A DNA stretch of 55,896 bases, taken from positions 1 to 55,896 of the forward strand of contig JABYQS010000213.1 of assembly GCA_022592435.1 (NCBI GenBank), in the 5' to 3' direction. Below are positions 1 through 10,578 of the stretch, in pieces. Source of the DNA: Cerioporus squamosus. Its lineage: Eukaryota; Basidiomycota; Agaricomycetes; Polyporales; Polyporaceae. The notes beneath the pieces were generated by a model. That model worked only from the letters and a program-made list of their open reading frames with translations. It did no database searches and was not told the origin of the DNA. The position numbers were made by a program, and so were the translations under genes. Every line of letters starts with the position of its first letter. Position 1 is the first letter of the stretch.

Positions 1-4
1 CCTC

Positions 5-18
5 GGCGTTGACAGTCT
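5..18. repeat. Target-site duplication of truncated LINE, left copy
   Basis: GGCGTTGACAGTCT at 5-18 recurs exactly at 1154-1167, bracketing the LINE fragment. Confidence 0.8.
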
Positions 19-1153
19 TTTTATTTTTTTTAAAGATCTAGCTCTTGTATCCCGCTCGTACGTAGTACAGGTGCGGCTTGTGATCTACTCAGCTCTTCTA
101 TCCACTGTGGCAGGCGAGTGGTCTCAGCCAGTGTTGCCGACATCTAAGGGCTCCGTGCGCGCCGACACAGCGGCGCAGCAATCGCGCATCGGAGGACCAG
201 CAGGTCCTCGCGGGTCACATTATTTCGGCGCGTCCCCGAAGGTGAACGCACTCTCATTCGCGGTGAGGAACGAGACGATGTCGCGGTACGCGCTCACTCG
301 TTGCAGGAATTCAAATTCGCCCTGGCAATTCCACCAGCGGCGGTACCGTTTGCACTTGAGCAAGACGTGTGCCCGGTCCTGGAGTACTCCGCAGTCCGGG
401 CAGTCCGTCGGTTCGTCAGGGAAGAATCGGCGCCGGTATGAGCCCAGCGGCGCGTGGTTGAGCACCGCCCGACAAAACCGTGCCATAGTCGACTTGGAGT
501 CCCCGAAAGCGCGGAGTGCCGGGCTCGAGGTGTGACTTGGTGAGTCAAACACCTTGAGCCGTAGGAAGTGCTGACCGCGGTAGGTCGGCGACCGCTGATA
601 TTCTTCTCGCCAGTCCGTTCGCAGCTGCACCATCAGTAGGTGCCGCGCATGGGCTAGTGAGCAGCCATCACGCTCCAGCGGGAGCTCCGCTGCGCGTTTG
701 GCATCTCCGTCCACAAGCTCGTTCCATTCGACGCCCTCATGTGACGGGCACCAGTGGAATACGACTCGCCGACGTGCGTCCTTGGTAAGCCACTCGCGCA
801 CATTCTTGCACGCTACTACTGACACCAGCTGCTGCCCGTGCATGCCCGGGTCCAGCAGGGTAGTCAGGGCCGACTCGTTGTCGGCTACCACATGTATGGT
901 GTCGCAGGCCTGTTTTGTGGCGAATGCCAGGCCCATCCCCCCAGCCATCATCTCGGCATCATAAGATGTGCCGCGTCCACATGCAATACCGCGTTTGTAA
1001 ACCAGCCGTCCTGCGCGATATGCCCGGAAGGCCGCGCCCGTCCGACACTGTGGCTTCGGGAACAGCGATCCATCGCAGAAGATGGTGACCGCACGACGAT
1101 CACTCACCGCTTCGCTCAACCATGGCATGCAGTCTGACTCCCTCAGCCTACCT
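19..1153 (-). mobile_element. 5'-truncated LINE insertion (RNase H end only)
   Basis: The block reads on the minus strand. Its 3' end is an A-rich tail, seen as the T-rich run at 18-32 on the plus strand. It is flanked by a perfect 14-bp direct repeat (5-18 and 1154-1167), the expected target-site duplication of target-primed reverse transcription. Only the RNase H and zinc-knuckle end of the second ORF is present, so the copy is strongly 5'-truncated, as is usual for LINEs. It is a different family from the full-length LINE at 16.8-26.5 kb, judged by dissimilar RNase H and knuckle sequence. Confidence 0.8.
220..1128 (-). pseudogene. LINE ORF2 C-terminal fragment: RNase H plus zinc knuckle
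   Basis: 302 residues from the first Met, with the frame open a little further upstream to about 1180. Type I RNase H signatures appear in order: a DGS near residue 20, the glutamate in DAEMMAG near 58, the aspartate in ADNESAL near 83, and SHEGVEWNELVDGDAK near 128-143 giving the terminal His/Asp. A Cys/His knuckle (CPDCGVLQDRAHVLLKC) follows near residue 243. This arrangement is the C-terminus of fungal LINE ORF2 proteins. Endonuclease and reverse transcriptase are missing, so the fragment cannot transpose by itself. The RNase H residues look intact, which suggests a fairly recent insertion. It is not expected to be an expressed host gene. Confidence 0.85.
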
Positions 1154-1186
1154 GGCGTTGACAGTCTGACTCCCTCAGCCTACCTG
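1130..1186. repeat. 25-nt direct repeat at the LINE 5' junction
   Basis: The same 25 nt (beginning CAGTCTGACTCC and ending CTACCTG) occurs at 1130-1154 and 1162-1186, separated by seven bases. The first copy abuts the LINE coding sequence and the second is flanking DNA. It looks like target sequence copied into the junction at the 5' end of the insertion. Confidence 0.75.
1154..1167. repeat. Target-site duplication of truncated LINE, right copy
   Basis: Exact copy of 5-18, lying between the LINE 5' end and flanking DNA. Confidence 0.8.
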
Positions 1187-1778
1187 TACTTGAATTACGC
1201 CGCCACGAAAGGATCCTCAGGAGCATCACGGCTATCACCATCCATCATGTAGACTGACATTGCGCAGACAGGTACATAGGAAAAGCGGAAGATTGACTTT
1301 TGCAGCCTCTAAGCCTGAGTATTGCCCCCAAAGCCATGGCGCAGGCCCGGAGTTCAGTTCTGTATCTTCCTGTGGACCCAGCTAGCAGGCCGGATCAGAC
1401 GGGTATGTCCAAATCCAAGTATCACCCGCGATCTGCAGAAGACAATGGTTCAAGAGCCTTGTACTTCTCTCGTTCCATCCTGTAACCACTAAGTACTAGC
1501 ATTCCCAAACGGCCCGACCGAACAACCTAGGGTTCGGACCCCTTCATCTCGTCCTTCGGATCTTCCGATGAAGGTTCCATAGCACCTCCGGCGGCATATG
1601 CAGAAGTCGCACTCATCAGCTCCGAGAGAGTTACGCGGGAACGGCTGGGAGGCACGCCGGCGATAAAAAGATGGTCGTGTCGCGCGCTCCGTCGTCACTG
1701 GATGACTTTTCGTACAGGGAGTCAGGGTCTTATCGACCGCGCACACGATCATCACTCTCCCGCCCTGCCAGGCTGCGA
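1187..1778. other. No gene recognised
   Basis: Intergenic stretch between the LINE and the 3' end of P450 #1. No convincing exon, repeat or RNA gene was found; its last part may hold the P450 3' UTR. Confidence 0.5.
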
Positions 1779-3640
1779 TCACCGTGCCTCGAGTACGACC
1801 GGGAACTCCGGCCGCGCAGCGACGAAGTGGTCTTTATATCCCTTCTCGTACTCGCGTACGTCCCATCCTTCGGCGAGCCGGATCCGGAACCGTTGCAGGA
1901 GCGCACAGACGACCATGCGCAGCTCGAGCAGCGCGAGGTTCTTTCCCGCGCAATTCATCGGCCCATGCGAGAAGGGGAGGAATGCGGACTCGTTGTGCGT
2001 GAAGGATGCCGTTGCTGCTGCCAGTGGTGGAGAGAGTGCACTGGGAGGCGGGGCGGGGGCAGCGAGAGGGGTGCGGCCGGAGGTGACGAGCCAGCGGTCT
2101 GGCCAGAAGGCGTCGGGGTGCGCGAAGTTGCGAGGGTCGCGGTGCATGGAGTAGACGTGGATCCAGAAAGACGTTCCAGGCGGGAGGATTCTGGATTGGA
2201 CCCGAAGCAAGTCAGACAGGAAGGACGAGTGGATGATACCACGTACAGCGAGCCGACAGCGAGCGGGCTCGCGCCCGGCGGGACTTTGCGAGGATGCCCG
2301 CCTCCTGGAGCTGGAGGGTATAGACGCAGCGCTTCGTTTCTGTAAGCAGCAAGCAATGTCAGCCTGCTAGGTGAACAGTGTGCGAGAAAGGAAGAACACG
2401 TACATGACAGCACTCAGGTAGGGCATCTCTTTGGCGTCGTGTGCTGAAAGGAAGTCCTCCCCAGCTGGGAAGAATTTGTCGACCTCGGCCTGCAGCTCCG
2501 CGTAGGCCTGCGGATTCGTCGCCAAGCAGAATACGACGCTGAGGATTGCACTCGAGGTCGTATCTGCCCCAGCAATGATGGCGAGGATGCTGTCATCGAC
2601 GAGTTGTTTAGTCGGCGGAGGGGGCTTGTCCGGGAGGTCTTCATTGTTCTGCTCATGTCCGGCGCATGCGGACGCGCAGTCAGCTTGTACACAGAGAGAG
2701 GGCCTGAGGCGAAAGAAACGTACTAGGTAGTGAAAAAGATCCCGTGTTGACGATCCGCGCTGGATGCGGGCCATGGCGAACCTCCGCGCGTGCGCCATGA
2801 GCGTGCTCAGTGGCCCTGCAGCTCCGGGAATACTGCCCACATACGGCCCCAGCCATGGGAGATGGCAGAAGAAGGCTCCCAGGCTGTATGTGAGGGTTGT
2901 CAGAGTGCCGGCTCGGTGGAGAAGTGGAGGAGATACTGACACGACACCGTGATCGAGAAGTGCCCAGACGTTGTTCTCATCGCCGTCTCGCAAGAGCTCT
3001 GAGCCGCCGCCGTATCTGTACCATGCAAAGCACATATGAGAATGACAACGGCGCAGCGCTGAGCGGACATGAGAAGACGTACGCCATGTCGCACATGAAG
3101 TCGTACCTAGGGGACCGTTCAGGCGAGGATGTCAGCTTCGGACGTACGTGCGAGCTGGCCAATACTCACGAGAAGTGGTTCAGCCATTTCCCAAGCGATA
3201 CCACACCCTTCTGCTGCGACAGCTTGACCAGCAGCTGCCTTGTGCGCCTCGCAATCAACGGCTCGTACTCTTTCACGGCAGTCGAGCCAAATGCGCGGTT
3301 CCAGGGCCGGCGGCGGTGCAGGTGCTCGTCGACGTCCAGTGACTTCAGTTGACCTCAATAATTTGACGCGCTTAGTTATGGTGGAAGCCGAATCATTTGG
3401 GCCCTTAGTTAAGGGAGGCGCCTAATCGCCCAAATATTTGGGCGCTCTCGTAAGGTCGCAGGCGACAAATATTGGCCAAATATTTCGTACGCAGGAAATA
3501 AGCCTGAAAGGCGACCCAAAAATACTCCCAAGAGGATTGAACCTGGGCCTAAAGAAGGCATACAGGACACCATCCAACTAGGCCACCAGGGCTTTCTTCG
3601 CCAGTGCCAGTAACAATGTATATCCCGTCTGGCGTCCTGC

Positions 3641-3687
3641 GTACAGTCATCTACGGCCGAACCGGGTTCGGCCGTAGATGACTGTAC
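3641..3687. repeat. Perfect 23-bp inverted repeat with 1-nt centre
   Basis: Left arm 3641-3663 (starts GTACAGTCATCTACGG) and right arm 3665-3687 are exact reverse complements around G3664, so as RNA this would be a near-loopless hairpin. It lies in the MITE interior. Confidence 0.85.
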
Positions 3688-3940
3688 TTATTACTGAGGG
3701 TAAGTAAGTGTTCGATACATGGAAGGAGTAAGTAACTGTTATCGCATTGACATCAAGACGTCTAGTTGGGCTGGAATTACGACATGCACAAGCACCTTAT
3801 ATATGGAGAAATCAAGCATAACAGTCAGTCGTAAACGGGATGATATGATAGACAATCCACATGTACTTAGCGGGCTCATTGAAGTAGTGAATTGTCATTA
3901 AGGACTTGTAGCGTCGCTGTTTAGAACATTTAAACAGTCC

Positions 3941-4020
3941 TATGGCGCAATTGGACTAAGTGTTGCAAGTTGTTTATGCGGTCGCTCCCTCGCTGGTTCG
4001 AGTCTCCGTCAGTGCATTTT
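3941..4020 (+). other. tRNA-like Pol III promoter patch in the MITE
   Basis: An A-box-like TATGGCGCAATTGG (3941-3954) is followed by a good B-box GGTTCGAGTCT (3995-4005) and a TTTT run at 4017-4020. The flanks do not pair into an acceptor stem and the T-stem is poor, so this is not a functional tRNA; at most it is a tRNA-derived remnant. Confidence 0.35.
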
Positions 4021-4786
4021 AGGTTGCTTTTACGCATTTCTCCAATTGACGAAATATTTGTTTTATATCTGTTGCCTACGATCACAAGAGATCGACCAAA
4101 TATTTGGGCGTTTAGGCGCCTCCCTTAACTAAGGGCCCAAATGATTCGGCTTCCACCATAACTAAGCGCGTCAAATAATTCAGGGTAGCTGATACTAATG
4201 CGACGTCAACGAGGCCAATCATCGCAGTATCTTCCGCGCGATGCCCTGACGCGAGTATGCTCCCGACGATACCTTGCAGATATCGACATAAGTATGAGAG
4301 ACATGTTCACAGAGGCCAGGGCGACTGACCTGGGCCCTTGGGAACCCCGGATGCTCCGAGGAGTGGTCCGATCATCTCGGGATCGCGGATTGAAATCTCG
4401 TTCGGGCCTATGTAAGCGGTTTTCAGCGTTGCACGGAACGTCGAACACGCGATCTGACCTACCTATGCGAACGACATCTCCGTACTGCTCGTGGAGAGCC
4501 TTCAGTCGGTAGTGGCCGTACCCGCGAAGAGTCAAGAGGCTCCACCATCTGAGATCTTCGATGTCTTGCACCAGAACGGTCCCGGGTAGCGCGAGAGCGG
4601 GTGGAGGGGCGAGACGCGATAGAGGATGGTCCACACGATGAGCGAAGTGAGGTATGCGGCGTAGTAGGATGCGAGGGCGAGGACGTCCACAGAGGTTCCG
4701 CGGGCCTGTGCATTGTAGAACGCTACCAAGGTGGGAGGAAGCAGCAGTACGACGGCATGATACGAGATCGAGAAGGTCTCGTGCAT

Positions 4787-5517
4787 ACGGAGAAGCTGAC
4801 TTCCGCCCTGCGTTCGTCAGGGGTAAACCTCTACCGTGAGTGTTTTTCGAGAGATAGACAGCAAGAGTACTTACCATAGCGAGGCAGAAGCAGGCTTGCC
4901 ACGGTTTCTCGGTGAGATAGGTTGTCATTGCGATCTACTAGTAAGCGGACGGGCGAAGGCTGGTTGTCGTCCTGGTGGTAGGATGGAAAATGGAGCGGAC
5001 GAGGTTAAGTAGCGTCCGTGGGGATATTAATGAGAGTCGGTTGAGGCGGTCTGTGGTCGTGGGGCAAGATCGCATGGAATCGCGCGCTCTTGGCGATAGG
5101 CTGAACCTAGAGTAGCAGTGGCGTGTACAAAGTTGTCCCCGACGCCTGTAGTTGACAGTTGAGTGCGACAGTCACGGCAAGTAGGCAACGCGCGACGATC
5201 CGGGACATCACGCTCTCCAGAGAACGTGGAGTCGGACGCGAGGGGACCATGCATATAAGTTACGACTCACGAACAGGCGAAAGTCCGTCGCTTGAGCATT
5301 GACGTTGCGCAGTCGAGACTCGGAGAGGAAAGCAGAGATTGACCTTGTAAGCTCCTGGTGCCCACCCCTCCGGCTGTCCTTGCAATTACGGCTATGTCAT
5401 AATGCAAGTCTTAGTCGAAGATGTACAAGCATGCGCTTCACTTCAAGTGGGCGCCCAACCGCTAGCATGCCCAGAGAGCCCGATGCCGTCATCCGACATT
5501 CTCGTGAGCCCTGGCTC
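4787..5517. other. Intergenic; P450 #1 promoter side, no gene seen
   Basis: Contains the region upstream of the P450 #1 start and downstream of membrane protein A. No exon or repeat could be supported. Confidence 0.5.
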
Positions 5518-7194
5518 TTAGGTACTACGCCCTTGGGATTCTCCAGCGTCCGCGGACGATGCTGTCACATCCTCCTCGACGACAGTCGCAGACGTTGCGC
5601 TCAACAACTCCGAGAGAGTTCCACGAGGAGTACTAGGAGACCGGTAGAACACAAGGGAAGCGTTCCATGCATGATCATCGGCCGACTTCTCATGAATAGA
5701 CTTGTCGACGGCGCAAAGGATAATGATGAGCGTCGGATACATGCCCTGCGTAGAAGCAAACCGTGAGTAAGGGATCTCCTGTCCGGACGGACAAAGCTTG
5801 ATACTCACAATGAGCAAGACGATACATCCCTCCATCACATAGTAGAAGCCGTTCTCAAATGTGGTCGTTGTGTACCACACGAACATGGAGCCGAGTTCGT
5901 ATGTCACTATAAGAACCTCAGCAATACGCTCGTTAGATGAAACATCAATCGAATTTGCACTATAGTATGGTGCTCACCCAGAGGGCACAGTACAGAAGAC
6001 CAGACTCGACAAGGAGCGCGAGCGTTCGCTCCACTTGCGTGCGCCGGGAGGATCTCCTGAGATACGACATAATGGTCCGGCGGTGCTCCCTGTGTGCGGT
6101 ATCGCCTCAGCTATCAGTTGATGCATTCTCGTTCAGAAGAACCCATAACATACCATGCACGGTACGCGATGAACGTCGTTGCAATGATGTTCGTGAGAAG
6201 AGAGGATAGCGCAGTGACGACTCCCCATAGGTCGTTGCTGAACAGGGTGCCGAAGGTGAGTGTTTCATGGTAATAATATCTTGCGGCGCTAGTGTCACAA
6301 GCATCGTGCGTGTCCATAATACCCATTACTGGAAACCTCAGCATGTACGTGGAGGAGAAAGTCATGGAAAACGCATACTTGAGGTGAGCAACATCATGAT
6401 TATGCAGACCGAACGAATAGCCCAACTGCCTGGCCAGAGGACCCAGGCACGCCACCAGACGACCGAGTCTCCAATGACGACCTTTGTGATAGACCAATGG
6501 TTGCTTGTTACACACCCGGTAAAGATAATGAGGGTGAAGCACTCACGTTGACCGTCAGCGCCACGGTACCGATGCATTTATTGATATTGGATGCTGCATA
6601 ATAGGGCGTGTAGAGCTCGATGTTCATCAGCTCCTGACCGCAAGCCTTGGATGCAGCGTCGGAGTTGGCTGACAGGCTATACAGGCATTCCAGCATGCGA
6701 TCCACGGGGCCGACACTTTGCCGTGTGTAGCCTAGCACGTTGGTATAAACCTCCGCTGCCGCTACGAAGGTCCCAATCATGTTTGCCAGTGTCGATGTCC
6801 ACATGAGGACTGTAGCTCCGAGCATAATCGCAGTTGTCCTGCGCCTGATTCCCTTCGAACTGCAGCGGGTTACTATCGAAAGACATGAATGCAGGTCAGG
6901 CCCGTGTAAGCTTCACGCACAAGAGAACATAGGCTGCAAATACAGCGAGGATGGTGAACAACCCTGAAGCAATTCTAAGTCAGCTCACGTTCCAACTACA
7001 TTCGCTAAAGCATACCGAAGAACAATGTCGATAGAGCCAAATTGATCATGCTTTGCTTCAGCTCCCTTTCATACGAGACAGTAGTGTCGCCGGAGACACC
7101 CAACAGAGCCTGTGTCAGGTTCGCCAGCTGGGCATATGAGACGTTTCGATATGGGGCCACATCTCGAGACACTAGCATTGAGCTGACTTGCATG
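5518..7194 (-). CDS. Seven-helix membrane protein, copy A
   Basis: Multi-exon gene for a predicted seven-helix integral membrane protein, one of four paralogues in the window (others at 35235-37028, 37926-39569 and 40142-41916). The start at 7194 gives a short, probably extracellular N-terminus with NVS and NLT glycosylation sites. Helix 1 runs across the first intron (GTATGC donor at 7015). Family hallmarks are visible: IGDSVVWWRAWVLWPGS near 6480, SSLLTNIIATTFIAYRAW near 6160-6210, QVERTLALLVESGLLYCALW near 5980-6030, FENGFYYVMEGCI near 5835, then GMYPTLIIILCAVDKS and a Ser/Thr-rich tail with GTLSELLS ending at 5518. Introns are short. The topology resembles fungal receptor-like serpentine proteins, but no ligand or G-protein motif is recognisable. 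It lies between two P450 copies on the same strand. Confidence 0.75.
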
Positions 7195-7529
7195 CGAGGG
7201 GAAGTGAGGGGGTGAGGAGGTGAGACGCCGCCGCGCAATCCCTGCGGTGTTCTCATACGAGCCCATGAGCGCGTATGGCAGTGGGAGTGATGTCGTGAAT
7301 CAAAAGGAATCTACTCACAAGACCCGTCAACACCCAAAAATAACTGCATGCTGAGATAGTATCATGCAGCACACATGCGCCCATGTGTGCTGTGGAGATA
7401 GAACGGGCCCTCCGAAGCGCGCGGACACCGGTAGGCGGTTGTGCACTCGACTGAGAGTAGGTCCTGCGTCACATTGTCGGACGAACCAACCTAGAGGGAG
7501 CTGCACAGATGGTTGGGAGACACCCCGTG

Positions 7530-7665
7530 AGTCGCAGCGCATGTACGCCATGCCACAGACAGCCTGAGATCGTACCTACGAGCTGGCGAAGAGCGTGTCA
7601 GAACGACGCTCGACTCCGCACGCATAGCCATCAAGCACCCACGAGAAGTACTGGAGCTGATCTCC
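7530..7665 (-). pseudogene. Faint P450 exon relic
   Basis: Blocks such as TACGCCATG, TCGTACCTA and CACGAGAAGT occur in the same order and similar spacing as the P450 #1 exon/intron boundary region at about 3070-3190. No usable frame remains. Similarity was seen by eye only and could be chance in part. It would indicate a third P450 copy between membrane protein A and P450 #2. Confidence 0.35.
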
Positions 7666-8028
7666 GATCGGGCTCCGACCGCGAGGACATCGTCAAGCTG
7701 CACCGGCCTGCACCGGCTCATCGATGCATCGAGGGTTGATAGATGCGCTGGGCGGGTTGAGGAGGAGCTCGAGTCGCTCGAAGGGCCATACCTGTCACCA
7801 GTTCAGGTGAGCACGGTGAGTTCGACATTCATAGACGAGACTGAGGGTAAGCTTACCTGTAATATAAGCAGCGCGCGGTCAGACACGAGAACGGGACCCG
7901 CATCCCGGCTGCAGTGATGACATGCATTCCATTGGGTCCTGCATCGAATACTAGAGACGACGCTCGTAGAGCCAACACACTCCTCCTCTAAAGTCCCCAA
8001 GTCCGTACACCCTTGCCTGAACTGCTGC

Positions 8029-10000
8029 TCACACACGCACCTCAAGCAGCATCGGCACCTCCGGTCGCGTCGTCACGAAGTAGTCCTTGTACTGCCGCTC
8101 GAAGCTCCCTCTATCCCACCCTTCCCCCGTCCGGATCGCGAACCGCTGCAGCAGTGCGCACACGACCATACGCATCTCCTGCATCGCAAGCGTCTTCCCC
8201 ACGCAGTTCATCGGCCCGTGTGAGAACGGCAAGAACCCAGCCTCGTTGTGCACGAGCGTCGTCTTGTCGAAGCCGCGCGCGGCGGAGTCCGAAGGCGGGA
8301 GCGAGGCGTCTCCAGCGGCGATGAGCCAGCGCTCGGGCCAGAAGGCGGAGGGATCGGAGAAGTTGCGCGGGTCGTGGTGCGTCGAGTAGATGTGGCACCA
8401 GAACATCGTCCCGGGCGGGAGGAGCAAATTGCCTACGAGGACAGCGTCACCATTCGGAGGGACCTGGCGCTGACTGCCTCCTGGAACCGGCGGGTACACG
8501 CGCAACACCTCGTTGCTGCTCGTTGGTCAGCACTCAGTTGCCTGAATGACAACAGAGCTGGACTCACATCACGGCGGTCAGATAATGCATGTCACGGTGT
8601 TGTTCCGTGCTCAAGGGGTCCTCGCCTGGTGGATAGAACTTATCGATCTCGGCCTGAAGGCGTTCGTACACCTCGGAATGCGTAAGGAGACAGTAGACCA
8701 GGCTCGTCAACGCGCTAGACGTGGTGTGTGCGCCTGCGATGATAGCGAGAATGCCATCGTCGACGAGCTGCTGCATCGGGACTGGCTGCGCGTCCGGCAG
8801 GTCTTCTTGGATTCTGTGTGCCTTGTCAGCGGCAACGGGATTTGTGATTGGGTGGTACGCACCAGATAGTGGAAGAGATCCTTCTTCTCCGATCCCTTCT
8901 TCACGCGAGCGACAGTGCACTCAATGCATCGGTTCAGAACAATGTTTAGCTTTCCAGTGGCCGCCGGGATCTTCCCGATGTAGACTCCGAGCCAGGGCAT
9001 GTGTCCGAAGAACGTCGCGATGCTGTCAAGCGTGAGTTTCTGCGTGATAGAAGAGCACAACAAGGTATAGGTACGTACAGCATGCCGTCGTCGAGCAACG
9101 CCCAGACATTTCCCTCGTCGTGGCCGGCTTCGAGCAGCTCGGAGCCTCCGCCGAACGCCATGTCCGACATGATATCGTACCTACAGCTCGACCGTCAGCA
9201 TCCCGCTTCGAAAAGAGAATGATACGCACGTGAAATAATTGATCCAGTTCCCGATGGCGACCTCGCCCTTCTGCTCCTCTAGGCGGGACAAGAGCTGCCG
9301 CGCGCGACGCTCAATAGAGTGCTCGTACTCCTTGATGGCGGCGGGGCTCATCCCGCGCTGCCAGTTCTTCCGCCGGCGGAGGTGCACGTCCGTGTCCTGG
9401 ATACCGACCATTGGGTGAGACGTTGCGGAGAGCATGCGCCCGATGAAGTCTGCGGAGACACGCAGTTAACACGGAGGCAACGCACGCGCACTTATGAGAG
9501 GCGCAGGTCAGGCGATACATACGTGGACCTTTGGGAACACCGGAGGAGCCCAGGAGCGGATTTATGAGCGATGCGTCGCGGATCGAAAGCTCGTTCGGAC
9601 CTAGGATGAGGTGTCAGTGCAGGTCGAGGACGCAGGGTGCAGGAGCCTGGCACGGCAGAAACGTACCGATGCGGACGACATCGCCGTAGCGCTCATGCAG
9701 CGCCTTGATGTATTTGTGCTGGTATCCCGGAATGCAGACCGCACCCATGTATAGCTTCGAGATCCTGCAACTAACCGGACCTGGGTACCTGGCAAGCGGG
9801 TGGAAGGGGGAGAGACGGTAATGAACGACAGAAGTAGCGAGCGTGGCAAGGTATGTCGAGTAGACTACAAAGATCGCGTGCAGAAGCGACCATTGCGGCG
9901 GCAGTGCTAAGGCGAGAAGGAGTGTAGGAGGGCCGAATAGGAGCGCAGCGTGCACGGCGATGTTTTTTTTTTTTTTTTTTTTTTTTTTGGTGGAGCGCAT
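8029..10000 (-). CDS. Cytochrome P450 #2 monooxygenase
   Basis: Seven exons read as join(8029-8515, 8568-8821, 8863-9038, 9079-9180, 9228-9449, 9523-9600, 9667-10000). They sum to 1653 nt, exactly 551 codons, with GT/AG at every boundary, which supports the model. The roughly 550-residue product is a normal length for a fungal microsomal P450. It has an N-terminal hydrophobic anchor followed by HPLARYPGP, I-helix AGAHTTSS, ExxR in NEVLRVYPP, and heme loop FSHGPMNCVGK with the Cys ligand. It would sit on the ER, take electrons from P450 reductase and oxidise an unknown substrate; the sequence resembles the large basidiomycete P450 expansions. Directly after Met-Arg-Ser-Thr is a run of eight lysines encoded by a 26-A tract. 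A chromovirus starts only 83 bp upstream of the ATG, so transcription may be altered. Confidence 0.9.
9963..9988. repeat. 26-nt homopolymer inside the P450 #2 N-terminus
   Basis: T26 on the plus strand, A26 in the coding sense, encoding eight Lys and part of the next codon just after the start. Such a tract is prone to slippage in replication and sequencing, and any change not a multiple of three would destroy the frame. Confidence 0.9.
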
Positions 10001-10083
10001 GGTGTCCTGAGTCGCATTGGTCCCCATAGGGGCTTGTCGTGCAACTCGTGGCTGATGAGTATCAGCCGGACGCGCTAGGCAAC

Positions 10084-10429
10084 TGTAATGGCCTCCAGCC
10101 ATGACACGATCCTCACGGACTCTCGTACGATACGTTCTGGACCTGCGTAGTTAGTTATTCCGCTCCCGTTCCCGTCCCGCGCCCTCTTTCCTGTTTTGTA
10201 TCCCGCCTCCGTCGTGCCTATCGATATCGCCGCCACAGGCACAGATTACTTACGTCTCTCTTATATACCTACGCGCTCGTTCCTGTAACCTCGTCTAGCC
10301 AACGCCGTTTCGTCTCGGGCCCTCGCCCTCTCTCTCGTCCTCGCTCGTCCGCCTCGTCTGCTTGCCCTCGTCAGTAACGGCCCCGACTCGCTCTCGCTCT
10401 CGCGCTCGTTAAGACACCGAGCCGTTACA
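10084..10429 (+). repeat. 5' LTR of chromovirus
   Basis: 346 bp, TGTAATGG...GTTACA, identical by eye to 16327-16672. As an LTR it should carry promoter and polyadenylation signals; a pyrimidine- and CG-rich 3' half with TATATA near 10263 is visible. Confidence 0.95.
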
Positions 10430-10432
10430 GTT

Positions 10433-10450
10433 TGGCTAGACCACCCAAAC
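10433..10450 (+). promoter_or_regulatory. Candidate tRNA primer-binding site
   Basis: TGGCTAGACCACCC begins four bases after the 5' LTR. A TGG start complements the CCA end of a tRNA. The priming tRNA was not identified, and self-priming cannot be excluded. Confidence 0.4.
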
Positions 10451-10578
10451 CTTAAAACCCAATCAATCTCTCACGCGACGTCTTCTTCGGCGTCGCGCCC
10501 TCGGTATCTTTCGCCTTCTTTACTGCATCCGTTCGAGCGCGCCGCGCTCGCTGTCAATTGACCCTATCTTTTCCCACT

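Larger units (their letters stand above)
3362..4175. mobile_element. PIF/Harbinger-type MITE inside P450 #1
   Basis: Terminal inverted repeats of about 80 bp (3362-3441 and 4096-4175), beginning TTTGACGCGCTTAGTTATGG, differ at one position by eye. Outside both ends is TAA (3359-3361 and 4176-4178), the 3-bp TWA target typical of PIF/Harbinger elements. There is no transposase ORF, so it is non-autonomous. The interior carries a perfect 23-bp-stem palindrome and a tRNA-like patch. Confidence 0.85.
1779..4786 (-). pseudogene. Cytochrome P450 #1, frameshifted and MITE-interrupted
   Basis: Heme-thiolate monooxygenase of the microsomal class. The N-terminal hydrophobic anchor starts at 4786 and is followed by HPLSRYPGP. 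Later exons give the I-helix AGADTTSS, the ExxR region NEALRLYPP and the heme loop FSHGPMNCAGK with its Cys ligand, ending at 1779. Exon order matches P450 #2 at 8029-10000, so they are paralogues. This copy has extra introns: 67 nt inside DMA/YGGGSE near 3020-3090, and 56 nt at 2191-2246. Two lesions stand out. Compared with P450 #2 there is a net 5-nt gain near 4535-4560, which shifts the frame after the proline hinge. An 814-bp MITE lies at 3362-4175 in or beside the exon encoding EHLHRRRPW. The C-terminal half is intact. Substrate is unknown. Confidence 0.75.

Noticed and set aside
3930..4020. A nuclear tRNA gene
   Set aside because: Good B-box and passable A-box, but no acceptor-stem pairing and a weak T-stem; kept only as a tRNA-like patch.
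5518..7194. Ste3-type mating pheromone receptor
   Set aside because: Seven helices, but none of the Ste3 signature segments were recognised, and copies are too numerous and variable; left as unknown family.
10433..10450. Assignment of a specific primer tRNA to the primer-binding site
   Set aside because: Only TGG matches generally; no tRNA sequence available to compare.
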